Counted from the first letter of the stretch, positions 8,659 to 19,594 are shown. The stretch: DNA of 45,563 nt from an uncultured bacterium (GCA_903910645.1 CAIWAD010000113.1:1-45563); one strand, 5' to 3'. Notes: generated by a model not told the origin, from the letters alone. A program made the numbers and translations.

Positions 8659-9933
8659 TCAGCCAAGGGCAGGGAGTATTGTACCCCGTGCCTCGCCGAA
8701 GCCGATGCGCCAGCCATCCCCACGGGCCTGGCCCCGGATGATCACCGTGTCGCCGTCCTCCAGGAAGCGTCGCGTTTCCCCATTGGGCAGTTGAAGGGGC
8801 TCCGTACCGCGCCAGGTCAGCTCCAGCAGACTGCCGAAGGAACTCTTCTCCGGCCCGGAGATGGTGCCGGTGGCGATAAGGTCTCCCGGCCGCAGATTGC
8901 ACCCGGTGACGGTGTGGTGGGCCACCATCTGCTCCGGCCCCCAGTAGAGGTGGCGCAGATTGCTGCCAACAATGCGCACGGGTTCCGGCATGCGGGCGGT
9001 GGCCAGCAGCACATACAGCTCCACATCCCACAGGCGCGGATTCTCCTGGCGCAGATAGGGCAAAGGCTGTGGATCCTCCTGCTCAGGGCCAGCGCAGCGG
9101 AAGGGCTCCAGCGCCTCCATGGGCACCACCCAGGGGCTGATGGTGGTGGCGAAGTTCTTCGCCAGGAAGGGGCCAAGGGGCTGGTACTCCCACTTCTGCA
9201 CATCCCGGGCACTCCAGTCGTTCACCAGCACCATGCCGAAGAGCTGGCCGCCGGCCTCCCGCACAGGAATGGGCTGGCCCAGTGCGTTCCCGGGCCCCAG
9301 CAGGAAGCCCGCCTCAAGTTCGATGTCCAGCAGGCGACTGGGTCCGAAGAGGGGAAAGCCGCCCTCCGGTGCCTCCGTTTGTCCCATGGGACGCCGCACC
9401 GAAGTGCCTGAAAGCACCACGCTGCTGGCCCGGCCATGGTAGCCCACGGGCAGGTGCAGCCAATTGGGCATCAGCGCGTTATCCCTGCCCCGGAACATGA
9501 TGCCCACATTGGTGGCGTGATGGCGGCTGGCGTAGAAGTCCGTGTAATCGCCAATGGCGGCGGGCATCAACAAAGCCACCTGGGACTGGGGGAGCAGCAC
9601 GGCCTGACGCCACGCGCTGTTGTCGCGCAACTCGGGATTCTCCGCGTCCAGCAATGCGGCCAGACGGGCGCGCAGGGCGGACCACAGAGCCGGGCCCTGG
9701 GCCAGCAGGGCGTTCAGGCTTCCTTCGCGCCAGGGGCGATCACCGCAAGGCAGGTCCTTCAACAGACCCAGCTCGTCCAGGGCAAAAAGGTCCAGCACCT
9801 GGTCGCCAATGGCCACGCCCAGGCGCGCCGGGCGGCCCGGTGCGTGGAAAACGCCATAGGGCAGGTTTTGGATGGGAAAATCCGTGTCCCGGGCGCCGGG
9901 CACGAAAGTGTCACGGGTGGATTGACGGCTCAT
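8659..9933 (-). CDS. fahA: Fumarylacetoacetase
   Basis: Hydrolyses 4-fumarylacetoacetate to fumarate and acetoacetate, the last step of tyrosine/homogentisate degradation (cytosolic). At 424 residues it is full length. The metal and catalytic residues known from mammalian FAH (Asp126, His133, Glu199, Glu201, Asp233) are all present with a constant offset of six: Asp132 and His139 in YTDFYASRHHATNVG, Glu205 and Glu207 in LLDIELEAGF, and Asp239 in VLVNDWSARD. AAGGAG precedes the ATG at 9933. It is third in a tight run after an aldo/keto reductase and an unknown protein, 9 bases behind the latter. Neither homogentisate dioxygenase nor maleylacetoacetate isomerase is in the window. Confidence 0.97.
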   Translation of the reverse strand: MSRQSTRDTFVPGARDTDFPIQNLPYGVFHAPGRPARLGVAIGDQVLDLFALDELGLLKDLPCGDRPWREGSLNALLAQGPALWSALRARLAALLDAENPELRDNSAWRQAVLLPQSQVALLMPAAIGDYTDFYASRHHATNVGIMFRGRDNALMPNWLHLPVGYHGRASSVVLSGTSVRRPMGQTEAPEGGFPLFGPSRLLDIELEAGFLLGPGNALGQPIPVREAGGQLFGMVLVNDWSARDVQKWEYQPLGPFLAKNFATTISPWVVPMEALEPFRCAGPEQEDPQPLPYLRQENPRLWDVELYVLLATARMPEPVRIVGSNLRHLYWGPEQMVAHHTVTGCNLRPGDLIATGTISGPEKSSFGSLLELTWRGTEPLQLPNGETRRFLEDGDTVIIRGQARGDGWRIGFGEARGTILPALG

Positions 9934-9942
9934 GCCTTCTCC

Positions 9943-10847
9943 TTAGCTGGCTGTGGACGCGGGCCACCAGCCCAGCGCCTTCAAATCCTCCACGGGTTCG
10001 TCCACGCTGCAGCTGCCATGGCCGGTCACCCAGGCACTTGCACCGCCCAGGACGGCAGCGTCCCATACCAGATCCCTCCAGCGCACGCGCTGGCCCTCCA
10101 CGGCAAAGGCGGAGGCTTTTTCCTCCTCCAGCAGCGCCTTCAGCTGTGCCTCATCCACATGGGGAAGTCGGGCAGCCAAGGCGGCCAGGTAGAGGTTGAG
10201 GAAGCCATGCATGGGTCTGCCATCCCGCTGGTGGCGCAAGGGATGGTGCAGGCCCGCTGTCAACTTCAATGGCAAAGCATGGCGCGCCGCCAGGAAAAGG
10301 TCCTGGCACAGGCGCTCCACAGAGGGCAGTTCCTCCGCGCTGACGCCGCCGCAGCGCAACTTCAATCCCATGGCCGCCGGACCTGGATGATGGGCAAGGG
10401 CGAATGCCAGGTTGTCCCGCTCCGCCAGAGTCCAATCCGCCCCCGCCTCCCAGAATCGCGGAGCCAAACCGGGCAACAGGCACTGCCCATCCAGCCAGGG
10501 GGAAGGATCCGCCGCGGACTCTCTGGGCAACCGCAGCTCCCAGGCGCGGATCTCCACCGTGGTGGCCACGCCTTGGCGAAAGCTCTCCCAGGCGGCTTCG
10601 GCTTCCTCCATCTCCCTGGCCGTGCCTCCCACCAATAGGCTTAGGGCGAAATGGGCCGCGTGGGTGGTGGGAAGAAGCGCCAGCTCGTGCAGACGGCCAA
10701 CAGGGCAAACGAAGGATCCTGTCAGCCAGGATTCCTCACTGCCCCGATGGCGCTCAAAGGTCCGCCAGGCTTCCGCCATTCCCAGAGCCGCCGGGGGAAA
10801 AAGGCCGGCGTAGTCCAGCCGGCCTTCCAGCAAGCTGCGCAGAGCCA

Positions 10848-10848
<1 letters not shown>
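9943..10848 (-). CDS. Conserved hypothetical protein coupled to fumarylacetoacetase
   Basis: Protein of 301 residues that I cannot assign a function. The N-terminus LLEGRLDYAGLFPPAALGM and the blocks MGLKLRCGG, LKLTAGLHHPLRH and MHGFLNLYLAA look like conserved motifs of an uncharacterised bacterial family. The alternating pattern suggests an alpha/beta, perhaps barrel-like, cytosolic protein, with the LTAGLHHP block as a candidate active site. No signal peptide or membrane segment is evident. The ATG at 10848 shares one base with the stop of the upstream aldo/keto reductase (TGATG), so translation is coupled. The frame continues upstream as an antisense shadow of that gene. Position between an oxidoreductase and fahA suggests a role in aromatic amino-acid catabolism, by inference only. 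Confidence 0.85.
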
Positions 10849-11813
<965 letters not shown>

Positions 11814-11864
11814 GATCCCCTCCCAATGCTTGTGTGTAGAAGTTTGGCAAAACGGAGCGCAGGC

Positions 11865-13751
11865 TTAGCGCACCACCTTCACTTCCGCCTTCACCCGCTT
11901 TCGCACATGGGCGGCAGTCTTGCCATGGGCCAGGAAACCCGCCAGACCGTGGCCATGGCTGCCCATGATCAGCAGCTCCAGCGGGTGGCTCCGCGCAAAG
12001 GCCACCAGCTGATCCGCCGGCCGGCCGTGCAAAATGCGCCACTCCACCCTGGCTCCGGCCAAAGTCAGCTGGGCGCAGGTCTCCTCCAGATAGGCCACAT
12101 CGTCCATGGCGTGGCCGTCCCAACTCTCGCCACCGTAGACCTGGGCCTGGGCCGTGTCCGTCACATGCAGGAGCAGCAGGCGCTTTCCTTGAGTCGCCAA
12201 ATCCCGGCAATGGGCCACCACCGCGGCATCGGCGCCGCTGCGATCCAGGGCCGCCGCAACCCAGGGCAGACCATCGTCTCCTCCAGACGGGACAAAGGTC
12301 TCCGGCGGCGCTGTCGCAAAGGACATGGGCACGCGCCAGGCGACATCCTTCCCGCGCAAGGGCCACAAGGCCACCACCACCAGAAGCCCGGCCACCGCCG
12401 CCGCCGCCAGGGCCGCGCCCCAAGCCAGAGCGGGGTGGACATTCCCCAGCAGCCAAGCGGTGGTGACATCCCAAACCAGACGCGCGTTCAAGCCAACCAC
12501 CACTGCGGCCGTGACCCAGGCCAGCGCTTTCACCCAGGCTGCGTTCACAAAAGCGCCCATTTTGGCGCGGCTGCCGGTGAAGTGCACCAGGGGCAGGATG
12601 GCGAAAGGCAGTTGCAAACTGAGCACCACCTGGCTGGCGATCATCAACTGATAAGTGCCGGCTTCGCCCGTAAGACCAATCACCAGCACGGCGGGCACCA
12701 GGGCGGCGCTGCGCGTCACCAATCGGCGCAACCATGGCTGCAGGCGCAGGCTGACAAAGCCCTCCATCACAATCTGGCCGGCCAGGGTGCCGGTCAAGGT
12801 GGAGCTTTGTCCAGCGGCCAAAAGCGCCAGGGCGAACAGCACCTGTGCGGAGCGGCTGCCCACCAACTCGGCCAGCAAATGGTGGGCCTGCTGGATCTCC
12901 GTCACCACCACGCCATGGCGGAAAAAGACGGTGGCGGCCAGCACCAGGATGGCGGCATTGATGAGGAAAGCGGCGTTGAGCGCCACCACCGTGTCCACCA
13001 GGTTGTGCCGGCAGGCGGCGGCCTTGCCCGCGTCCCCGGGAGCCACGCGGCGGGTTTGCACCAGGGCGCTGTGCAGGTAGAGGTTGTGAGGCATCACCGT
13101 GGCGCCAATCAGGCCCAGGATGATGAGCAGGGAGCCTTCCGGCACCTGTGGCAGGAAGCCCGCGACGAAGTCGGGGAAGGAGGGCTTCACAATGAATGTC
13201 TGTGCCAGGAAGGCCATGCCGATGGTGGCCACCATCACCAGAATGAAGGCCTCCATGCGGCGGATGCCAAGGCGCTGGATGGCAAGCAGGAGGAAGGTGT
13301 CCAACAGGGTGATGACGCAGCCCCACAGCAGGGGCAGGCCGAAGAGCAGCTGCAGGCCGATGATGGTGCCCAGCACCTCCGCCAGATCGCAGGCGATAAT
13401 GGCGGCCTCGCAAAGGATCCACAAAGGAATGGCAACGGCGCGGGGATATTCACTGCGACAGGCCTGGGCCAGATCCCGCCCCGCCACAATGCCCAACCTG
13501 GCGCTAAGGGTTTGCAGCAGCACGGCCATGGCATTGGACATGAGCAGCACCCACACCAGGGCGGTTCCGAAGCGCGAGCCCGCCTCCAGATCCGTGGCCC
13601 AGTTGCCGGGATCCATGTAACCCACGCTGATCAGGAAAGCGGGGCCGAAGAAGGCCAGATGGCGTCGCCAGCCACCCGCGCGGGCGGGATCCACGGATGC
13701 GTGAAGCTCGGGCAGTGAGCGCGGGCTTTGGGCGGAGGACGATGCCATCAT
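11865..13751 (-). CDS. mntH: NRAMP-family Mn/Fe transporter fused to a C-terminal UspA domain
   Basis: Inner-membrane divalent metal importer (probably Mn2+) of 628 residues, versus about 410-450 for plain MntH. The TM1 metal-binding motif DPGN is at 47-50 (GYMDPGNWATDL) and the TM6 motif MPHN at 220-223 (GATVMPHNLYLHS). About eleven membrane segments reach residue ~470. From about 490 the protein is soluble and ends in a universal-stress-protein fold, with LLIMGSHGHGLAGF and a following HGKTAAHV matching the G-x2-G-x9-G(S/T) nucleotide-binding pattern in outline. The UspA part would be cytosolic and could regulate transport. The ATG overlaps the mntR stop by 4 bases (ATGA); a second ATG follows directly. 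Symbol by family; metal identity inferred from the adjacent DtxR/MntR regulator. Confidence 0.93.
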   Translation of the reverse strand: MMASSSAQSPRSLPELHASVDPARAGGWRRHLAFFGPAFLISVGYMDPGNWATDLEAGSRFGTALVWVLLMSNAMAVLLQTLSARLGIVAGRDLAQACRSEYPRAVAIPLWILCEAAIIACDLAEVLGTIIGLQLLFGLPLLWGCVITLLDTFLLLAIQRLGIRRMEAFILVMVATIGMAFLAQTFIVKPSFPDFVAGFLPQVPEGSLLIILGLIGATVMPHNLYLHSALVQTRRVAPGDAGKAAACRHNLVDTVVALNAAFLINAAILVLAATVFFRHGVVVTEIQQAHHLLAELVGSRSAQVLFALALLAAGQSSTLTGTLAGQIVMEGFVSLRLQPWLRRLVTRSAALVPAVLVIGLTGEAGTYQLMIASQVVLSLQLPFAILPLVHFTGSRAKMGAFVNAAWVKALAWVTAAVVVGLNARLVWDVTTAWLLGNVHPALAWGAALAAAAVAGLLVVVALWPLRGKDVAWRVPMSFATAPPETFVPSGGDDGLPWVAAALDRSGADAAVVAHCRDLATQGKRLLLLHVTDTAQAQVYGGESWDGHAMDDVAYLEETCAQLTLAGARVEWRILHGRPADQLVAFARSHPLELLIMGSHGHGLAGFLAHGKTAAHVRKRVKAEVKVVR

Positions 13752-14425
13752 GCCTCGCCCATGTGTACGAAGACCGCCGCCGCCGCCGCCGGGCCCACAT
13801 CCACGGCGCGGCCTTCCACCAGCAATTGCAGCGAGCCGCCATAGGGCTCGCGCAGCAGCAATTGAAGCCGGGCGCCGGGCACCAGGCCCCTGTCCTCCAG
13901 ATAGCGCAGCAGGGCGGCGTCGCGGGTGGTGACCCGGCGAATGCGGGCCTTGCCACCCATTGGCAGTTCCGCCAGCGCATGCTCAGCCACCTTGCCCAGG
14001 GAACCGTCGGCGGCGGGAATGGGCTCCCCGTGCGGATCCTCCGCCGGATGGCCCAGGAACTGCGCCAGCGCCTCGCAGAATCGCTCACTGACGGCATGTT
14101 CAAGGCGGTCGGCCTCGGCATGCACATCGTCCCAGCCATAGCCCAAATGTCTGTGAAGGAAGCTCTCCAGCAAACGGTGGCGACGCAACACGCGCAAGGC
14201 GTGCTGGCGTCCGGCCTCCGACAGGCGGGCTCCGCTGTGGGAGGCGTGCAGCACCAATGCCGGCGTGGCGGCGGCCAGGCGTTTCATCATGGCGGAGGCG
14301 GAGGCGGGGCTTACCCCAAGGGCAAGCGCCAACTCTCCCGTGCCCACTGGGCGGGGGCGGGTAGGCGTGGGTTCCTCACCCAACTGGTAGAGGGCTTTCA
14401 GATAATCATCAACGGATTCAGACAT
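13748..14425 (-). CDS. mntR: DtxR/MntR-family metal-dependent repressor
   Basis: Metal-sensing transcriptional repressor of 225 residues with the three-domain DtxR layout. An N-terminal winged HTH (ALALGVSPASASAMMKRLA) comes first. A dimerisation/metal domain follows, with RRHRLLESFLHRHLG and VHAEADRLEHAVSERF. A C-terminal FeoA/SH3-like domain begins near LPMGGKARIRRVTTRDAALL. In the metal site Glu and His of EH are kept and the DtxR iron-site Cys is Asp, which points to Mn2+ rather than Fe2+. At the N-terminus Asp7 fits MntR Asp8, but the MntR Glu11 position is Lys. It is first in a run with the NRAMP fusion (4-base overlap) and probably represses this operon, including itself, through the dyad over its start. 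The symbol reflects context. Confidence 0.88.
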   Translation of the reverse strand: MSESVDDYLKALYQLGEEPTPTRPRPVGTGELALALGVSPASASAMMKRLAAATPALVLHASHSGARLSEAGRQHALRVLRRHRLLESFLHRHLGYGWDDVHAEADRLEHAVSERFCEALAQFLGHPAEDPHGEPIPAADGSLGKVAEHALAELPMGGKARIRRVTTRDAALLRYLEDRGLVPGARLQLLLREPYGGSLQLLVEGRAVDVGPAAAAAVFVHMGEA

Positions 14426-14453
14426 GGCCGAAACTAATTTTAGCCATGTCTAA
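14418..14453. promoter_or_regulatory. Candidate MntR/DtxR operator over the mntR start
   Basis: AGACATGGC (14420-14428) and GCCATGTCT (14443-14451) form a perfect 9-bp inverted repeat with a 14-nt spacer. The distal copy lies in its own 14-bp near-palindrome, TTAGCCATGTCTAA (14440-14453, 12 of 14 positions symmetric). The proximal copy (14418-14431) is weaker and includes the mntR start codon. Placement directly upstream of a metal-dependent repressor suggests autoregulation. Repressor identity is inferred. Confidence 0.5.
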
Positions 14454-14818
14454 TTCCTACTCGACCCAGCAAGACCAATCCCCACACAAATGCCGCCAAG
14501 GCAATTGCCCTTCAGCAACTGGGCCTGGGCTGGGCGCGCCGCACCCTGGACTCCGCCATCATAGTCCGCTGGAGGGAGAGTGCGCCGCCCACTCCCCGGC
14601 GCTGGCCGCCCGTGGCCCAACGAGTGACCAACTGGATCTCAAATGGCGACTGGAGGGCTGTGGACTCCCTGGTATCCGCCTGCTGGAAGGCATAACGCGC
14701 ACGAGTCCACCCGCTCCACTATCCGTTGCCACTCACGGATTCATCGCATTCCCACCATGCCCCGCCCAGCCAATTCCCTGCCCACATGCGCCATATTCCC
14801 GCCCCAAAGGAGAGCGCC
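14454..14818. other. Intergenic region upstream of the ABC exporter
   Basis: About 365 bases between the divergent mntR and ABC-exporter genes. The promoters of both are expected here. A 170-codon plus-strand frame crosses it (14446-14958) but has no ribosome site or family signal and runs into the ATPase gene. No RNA gene, convincing riboswitch or repeat was seen beyond the mntR dyad. Confidence 0.5.
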
Positions 14819-15850
14819 ATGATCCATGTGCAGGGTTTGAGCAAGGAGTTCCGCGTCCACAAGAAGCAGGAAGGTCTGTTGGGCAGCCTTCGCAGTCTGG
14901 TGCGGCGCCAAAGCGTGGTGAAGCAGGCGGTGAAGGCCGCCACCTTCCATGTGGGTGAAGGCGAGATCGTGGGTCTGGTGGGGGCCAACGGCGCGGGCAA
15001 GACCACCCTGGTGAAGATGCTGGCGGGGATCATCCATCCCAGCGGCGGAGATGCGCGGGTGTTGGGACACCGGCCCTGGGAGCGGGCCCGGGACTTCCAG
15101 CGCGGCATCGCCCTCATCATGGGACAGAAGGCCCAACTGTGGTGGGATCTGCCCGCCGCCGACTGCTTTCTGCTGCTGAAAGAGATCTACCAGATCCCCG
15201 AGGAGCGATACCGCCAGACCCTGGCATTCCTCACGGAGACCCTGCAAGTGAAGGGCGAGCTGAACATCCAGATCCGCCGCCTGAGTCTGGGTGAGCGCAT
15301 GAAGATGGAACTCATCGCCGCGCTGCTGCACCAGCCCCGCGTGGTCTTCCTGGACGAGCCCACCATTGGCCTGGACCTGAGCGCACAGCGTTCCATCCGT
15401 GAATTCCTGCTGGGATACCGTGAGGAGCACCGCCCGGCCATGATCCTTACAAGCCATTACATGGAGGACATTGAGCGTCTCTGCGAGCGCATCCTCATCA
15501 TCCGCGAGGGCGAGCTGGTTTTCGACGGCCCGCTGGCGGAAGTGATGCGCACCCACGCCCGCCACAAGGTGATTTCCCTGCAGCTGAAGCCTGGCGCCTC
15601 GCCGGTTTCGCTCAAGCGCCTGCTGGGCGTGGGGCTGGATGTGGAGCTGCTGGAGGAAGGTCCGGAGCGCATCCGCATCCAGGCTCCCCGGGACGAGGTG
15701 CCCAACCTGGCCGGACGCCTGGTCTCCGAGCTGCAGGTGCACGATCTGGCGGTGGAGGAAATGGACATCGGCACAGTCATCGAGGGTCTGCTCCATGCCC
15801 GGGGCGCCAGCGCTGCGCCGTCGGCGGAAGCCGGGCAGGGGGCCGCGTGA
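14819..15850 (+). CDS. ABC-2 type exporter ATP-binding protein
   Basis: Cytosolic ATPase of an ABC exporter, 343 residues. Walker A is GANGAGKTT, the signature is LSLGERMKMEL, Walker B is VVFLDEPTIGLD, and the switch His is in TSHYMED. A C-terminal extension of about 100 residues (from VISLQLKPGASPVSLKRL) matches the COG4586 type of ATPase that pairs with two DUF990-like permeases, as found here. The substrate is unknown. The ATG at 14819 has AAAGGAG 6 bases upstream; the frame extends to 14726 but without such a site. It overlaps the first permease by 4 bases (GTGA). Confidence 0.94.
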   Translation: MIHVQGLSKEFRVHKKQEGLLGSLRSLVRRQSVVKQAVKAATFHVGEGEIVGLVGANGAGKTTLVKMLAGIIHPSGGDARVLGHRPWERARDFQRGIALIMGQKAQLWWDLPAADCFLLLKEIYQIPEERYRQTLAFLTETLQVKGELNIQIRRLSLGERMKMELIAALLHQPRVVFLDEPTIGLDLSAQRSIREFLLGYREEHRPAMILTSHYMEDIERLCERILIIREGELVFDGPLAEVMRTHARHKVISLQLKPGASPVSLKRLLGVGLDVELLEEGPERIRIQAPRDEVPNLAGRLVSELQVHDLAVEEMDIGTVIEGLLHARGASAAPSAEAGQGAA

Positions 15851-16665
15851 GACGCGCCTTCAGCCTGTACGGGCATGCCGCCAGCGTGGAGGCGCGCAAG
15901 GCCATGAGCTATCGCGCCGACTTCTGGATCAATGTGGTGCTCACCTTTTTCGCCCAACTGGGTGTGATGTGGTTCCTCTGGAAGGCCATCTTCGCCGCCT
16001 CCGGCCAGATCACCCTGGGTGGATGGGATCTGCCGGGCATTCTGCGCTACACCATCCTGGTGATCCTGGCAGGCAAACTGGTGCGTGGACCGGAGATGGC
16101 CAGCGGCCTGTCCCAGGACATCTACGACGGCGGGCTGAGCCGCTATCTGCTCTATCCCGTCTCCTATTGGGCCTTCAAGTATGCCCAGCATGTGGGATCG
16201 CTGGTGCCCAGCGCGGCGCAGTTCCTGCTCTTCTTCCTGCTGGCGCCGCTCTTGCCGGGCAGCGTGGGTGCCTTCCACCTGCAGCTTCCCCATCTGCTCA
16301 TGGGCGTGCTGGCGCTGGTGCTGGCCAATCTGCTCTACTGGTTGCTGCAGCTTCCCCTGCAGGCCGTGGCTTTCTGGGCGGACAATGTGTGGAGCCTGAG
16401 CGTGCTCCTGCGCTTCATCAGCGGCTTGTTGGGCGGCGCCATGCTGCCCCTGGATCTCTTTCCGGAAAAAGCCCGCGCCGTGCTGGAGCTCCTGCCCTTC
16501 GCCACCCTGTTCGATCTGCCGGTGAATGCGCTGCTGGGGCGCATGGAAGCGGGTCAGTGGGCCAGGGGCATGGCGCTGGGCATGGGCTGGTGTCTTCTGC
16601 TCTTCCTGGCATCCAGGCGCTTGTGGCGCGCGGGAGAGCGTGGCTACACAGGAGTGGGGATCTGA
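15847..16665 (+). CDS. ABC-2 type permease, DUF990/COG4587-like (first of pair)
   Basis: Integral membrane subunit, 272 residues, with about six predicted transmembrane helices (for example WINVVLTFFAQLGVMWFLW and LLMGVLALVLANLLYWLL). The block GGLSRYLLYPVSYWAFKYAQ is the cytosolic loop typical of this family. It begins with GTG at 15847, overlapping the ATPase stop. No better ATG is available and the overlap is typical of coupling. Its stop shares a base with the start of the second permease (TGATG). Likely forms the exporter as a heterodimer with that protein. The cargo cannot be deduced. Confidence 0.92.
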   Translation: MRRAFSLYGHAASVEARKAMSYRADFWINVVLTFFAQLGVMWFLWKAIFAASGQITLGGWDLPGILRYTILVILAGKLVRGPEMASGLSQDIYDGGLSRYLLYPVSYWAFKYAQHVGSLVPSAAQFLLFFLLAPLLPGSVGAFHLQLPHLLMGVLALVLANLLYWLLQLPLQAVAFWADNVWSLSVLLRFISGLLGGAMLPLDLFPEKARAVLELLPFATLFDLPVNALLGRMEAGQWARGMALGMGWCLLLFLASRRLWRAGERGYTGVGI

Positions 16666-17453
16666 TGCTGCGCCACCTTCGCCTTTATCTGCACTTCCTG
16701 CGCTTCTCCTTCAGCCGGGCCATGGAATTCCGCCTGGACTTCTTCTTCCGTGTGGTGATGGACGCCGCTTTCTACGCCGTGCAGATCGCCTTCTTCGGCG
16801 TCATCTACCGGCACACTGTCCTGCTGGGTGGCTGGAATCACGATCAGGCCCTGGTCTTCGTGTGCGGCTTCTTCCTCATCGACGCCCTGCATATGACGGT
16901 CTTCGCCAACAACCTGTGGTGGCTGCCCATCTTCGTCAACAAAGGGGATCTGGACTACTACCTGGTGCGACCGGTAAGTCCGCTCTTCTTCCTGAGCCTG
17001 CGGGATTTCGCCGCCAACTCCTTCCTGAACCTCCTGCTGGCGGGCGCCCTGCTGGCCTGGTCCCTGCTGCGTCTTCCCCAACACCTGGAGCCGGGAGCCA
17101 TTCTGCTCTACCTGGCCCTGCTGGTGAACGGTGCTTTCCTCTACTACCTGGTGCACCTGGCCTTCCTCATTCCCGTGTTCTGGCTGCACAGCGCGCGCGG
17201 CCTGGGGGACGCCTTTTACACGCTGGAGAAATACGCGGAAAAGCCAGATCGCATCTACAGCGGCTGGTTGCGCCGCCTGCTGGTAAGCGTGATGCCCTTC
17301 AGCCTGATCGCCAGCTTCCCGGCGGGGCTTCTGCTGGAAGGCCTTCAGGTGAAGGTGCTGCTGCATGTGTTGGGCGTTACGGCCCTGGCCTTCCTGGTGG
17401 TAAGGGCCTTCTTCCGCCTGGCTCTGCGCACCTATTCCTCGGCCTCCTCCTGA
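16665..17453 (+). CDS. ABC-2 type permease, COG3694-like (second of pair)
   Basis: Second integral membrane subunit, 262 residues, about six helices. [20 protein letters not shown] is the family's conserved loop, equivalent to the GGLSRYLLYPVS loop of the first permease. The C-terminal [17 protein letters not shown] is also typical. The ATG at 16665 shares its A with the stop of the preceding gene. The frame extends far upstream as an alternative reading of the first permease, which is a shadow. End of the three-gene exporter unit; 121 bases separate it from the acetyl-CoA synthetase gene, which may be transcribed separately. Confidence 0.92.
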   Translation: MLRHLRLYLHFLRFSFSRAMEFRLDFFFRVVMDAAFYAVQIAFFGVIYRHTVLLGGWNHDQALVFVCGFFLIDALHMTVFANNLWWLPIFVNKGDLDYYLVRPVSPLFFLSLRDFAANSFLNLLLAGALLAWSLLRLPQHLEPGAILLYLALLVNGAFLYYLVHLAFLIPVFWLHSARGLGDAFYTLEKYAEKPDRIYSGWLRRLLVSVMPFSLIASFPAGLLLEGLQVKVLLHVLGVTALAFLVVRAFFRLALRTYSSASS

Positions 17454-17574
17454 TTTCATGCCAATGCCGCCCACTTTCCAGTGTGAGCAGGCCAGGGTGA
17501 TTTCTATTTTCCGCCCAGGCCGCCATGCCACGACGGCGGCCCCCCATCCACTGGGTTCAGCACAAGGAGCCACC

Positions 17575-19545
17575 ATGCAGCATCCGCCACGCACGGGAGA
17601 GATTGTGCCGGCCGTCGCGCCGACGGGCCGCCGCTCCCACCTCATCGACTTCGAGCACTACCGCGAACTCTATGCCCGCAGCATCCGCGACCCGGAAGGG
17701 TTCTGGGCGGAACAGGCCGAGAGCCTCAGCTGGTTCTTCAAGTGGGTGAATGTGCTGGACAGCTCCTTCCCTGAAGGCGATGTGGGTTGGTTCTCCGGTG
17801 GCCGCCTGAATGTGAGCTTCAATTGCGTGGACCGTCATCTGGCCACGCGCAGCGAGCAGGCCGCCATCATCTGGGAGGCCGACGAACCCGGCCAGCACCG
17901 GGTCATCACCTACCGCGAGCTGAAACACGAAGTGTGCCGCATAGCCAACACGCTGAAGAGCGCGGGGGTGATGAAGGGCGACCGCGTGGTGCTCTACATG
18001 CCCATGATCCCCGAAGTGGCCTACACCATGCTGGCCTGCGCGCGCATTGGAGCCGTGCACAGCGTGGTTTTCGCCGGCTTCTCCGCGGAAAGCCTGCGCG
18101 ACCGCATCGTGGACTGCGGCGCCAAGGTGCTGGTCACCGCCAACGAGGGCTTGCGCGGTGGCCGCCCCATTCCGCTGAAGGCCATCGCCGACAAGGCCAT
18201 CCAGGGCCTGCACCAGGTTCACACGGTGTTTGTGGCCAAGCGCACGGAGGCGGATGTGCCCATGGTCAGCGGCCGCGACCAGTGGCTGCATGAGGCCATG
18301 GAGCGCGAGCGCCGCGTCTGCCCCACGGAGTGGATGGCGGCGGAGGATCCCCTCTTCATCCTCTACACTTCAGGCTCCACGGGCAAGCCCAAAGGACTGA
18401 TGCACACCCAGGCGGGCTACCTGCTGCACGCCAGTTTGACGCACAAGTACATTTTCGACTACCAGCCCGGCGAGATCTATGCCTGTGTGGCGGATGTGGG
18501 GTGGATCACCGGCCACAGCTACATCGTCTACGGCCCCCTGTGCAATGGCGCCACCACGGTGATGTTTGAATCCACGCCCCTCTATCCGGATCCGGGACGC
18601 TACTGGGAAGTGGTGGAGCGGCTGAAGATCAATGTGTTTTACACCGCTCCCACGGCCATTCGCGCCATTGCGCGGGAGGGCGATGAGTGGGTGAAGAAGT
18701 ATGACCGCAGCAGCCTGCGCGTGCTGGGCACCGTGGGCGAGCCCATCAATCCCGAGTCGTGGAAGTGGTACCACGGCGTGGTGGGCGAGGGCCGCTGTCC
18801 CGTGGTGGACACCTGGTGGCAGACGGAAACGGGCGGCATCATGATCAGCCCCCTGGCACACATCACCGACATGAAACCCGGCAGCGCCACCCTGCCCTTC
18901 TTCGGCGTGGATCCCGTGGTGGTGGACGAGCAGGGCGTGGTGCAGAAGGGCAACGGCGTCAGTGGACGCCTCTGCCTGCGTCAGCCCTGGCCGGGCATGG
19001 CCCGCACGGTGTTCAGCGACCATCGCCGCTACCAGGACACCTACTACACCACCTACGCCGGCTACTACTTCACCGGCGATGGCTGCCGGAGGGACGAGGA
19101 CGGTTACTACTGGATCACCGGCCGCGTGGACGATGTGATCAATGTGAGCGGCCACCGCATTGGCACCGCAGAGGTGGAGAGCGCCCTGGTGGCCAACCCG
19201 CTGGTGGCGGAAAGCGCCGTGGTGGGCGTTCCCCACGAGATCAAGGGCACGGGCATCTTCGCCTTCGTGGTGCTGAACCGCGAAGCTGAGGGCATGCGGC
19301 CACAAGAGCTGGAGGGCGTGCTGAAAGAGGAAGTGCGCAAGGACATTGGTCCCTTCGCCGCGCCGGACTGGTTCCTCTTCGTGGAAGGTCTGCCCAAGAC
19401 GCGCTCGGGAAAGATCATGCGGCGCATCCTGCGCAAAATTGGCGAGCACGAGTACCAGGAGCTGGGCAACCTTACCACTCTGGCCGATCCCGGCGTGGTG
19501 GACAAGATCATCGAGGCCCACAAGGACCTGGTGGCGCGCAACTAG
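17575..19545 (+). CDS. acs: Acetyl-CoA synthetase
   Basis: AMP-forming acetate:CoA ligase that activates acetate to acetyl-CoA in the cytosol. It has 656 residues, normal length. An N-terminal ACAS domain ([17 protein letters not shown]) is followed by the adenylation motif [10 protein letters not shown] (from about 265), [16 protein letters not shown], and the acetate-pocket Trp in [10 protein letters not shown]. The C-terminal [15 protein letters not shown] carries the catalytic Lys613, which lysine acetylation (Pat/CobB type) commonly controls. AAGGAG precedes the ATG at 17575; an in-frame ATG at 17458 gives a non-conserved extension. It ends at a strong hairpin facing glnA. Confidence 0.97.
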   Translation: MQHPPRTGEIVPAVAPTGRRSHLIDFEHYRELYARSIRDPEGFWAEQAESLSWFFKWVNVLDSSFPEGDVGWFSGGRLNVSFNCVDRHLATRSEQAAIIWEADEPGQHRVITYRELKHEVCRIANTLKSAGVMKGDRVVLYMPMIPEVAYTMLACARIGAVHSVVFAGFSAESLRDRIVDCGAKVLVTANEGLRGGRPIPLKAIADKAIQGLHQVHTVFVAKRTEADVPMVSGRDQWLHEAMERERRVCPTEWMAAEDPLFILYTSGSTGKPKGLMHTQAGYLLHASLTHKYIFDYQPGEIYACVADVGWITGHSYIVYGPLCNGATTVMFESTPLYPDPGRYWEVVERLKINVFYTAPTAIRAIAREGDEWVKKYDRSSLRVLGTVGEPINPESWKWYHGVVGEGRCPVVDTWWQTETGGIMISPLAHITDMKPGSATLPFFGVDPVVVDEQGVVQKGNGVSGRLCLRQPWPGMARTVFSDHRRYQDTYYTTYAGYYFTGDGCRRDEDGYYWITGRVDDVINVSGHRIGTAEVESALVANPLVAESAVVGVPHEIKGTGIFAFVVLNREAEGMRPQELEGVLKEEVRKDIGPFAAPDWFLFVEGLPKTRSGKIMRRILRKIGEHEYQELGNLTTLADPGVVDKIIEAHKDLVARN

Positions 19546-19594
19546 AGCATGTGATTCCACTCGCTATCGGGATTGAAATCCAAGCACCACAGAT

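Noticed and set aside
14446-14958. 170-codon plus-strand frame upstream of the ABC exporter
   Set aside because: No ribosome site, no domain, and it runs into the ATPase gene, whose start at 14819 has a strong site.
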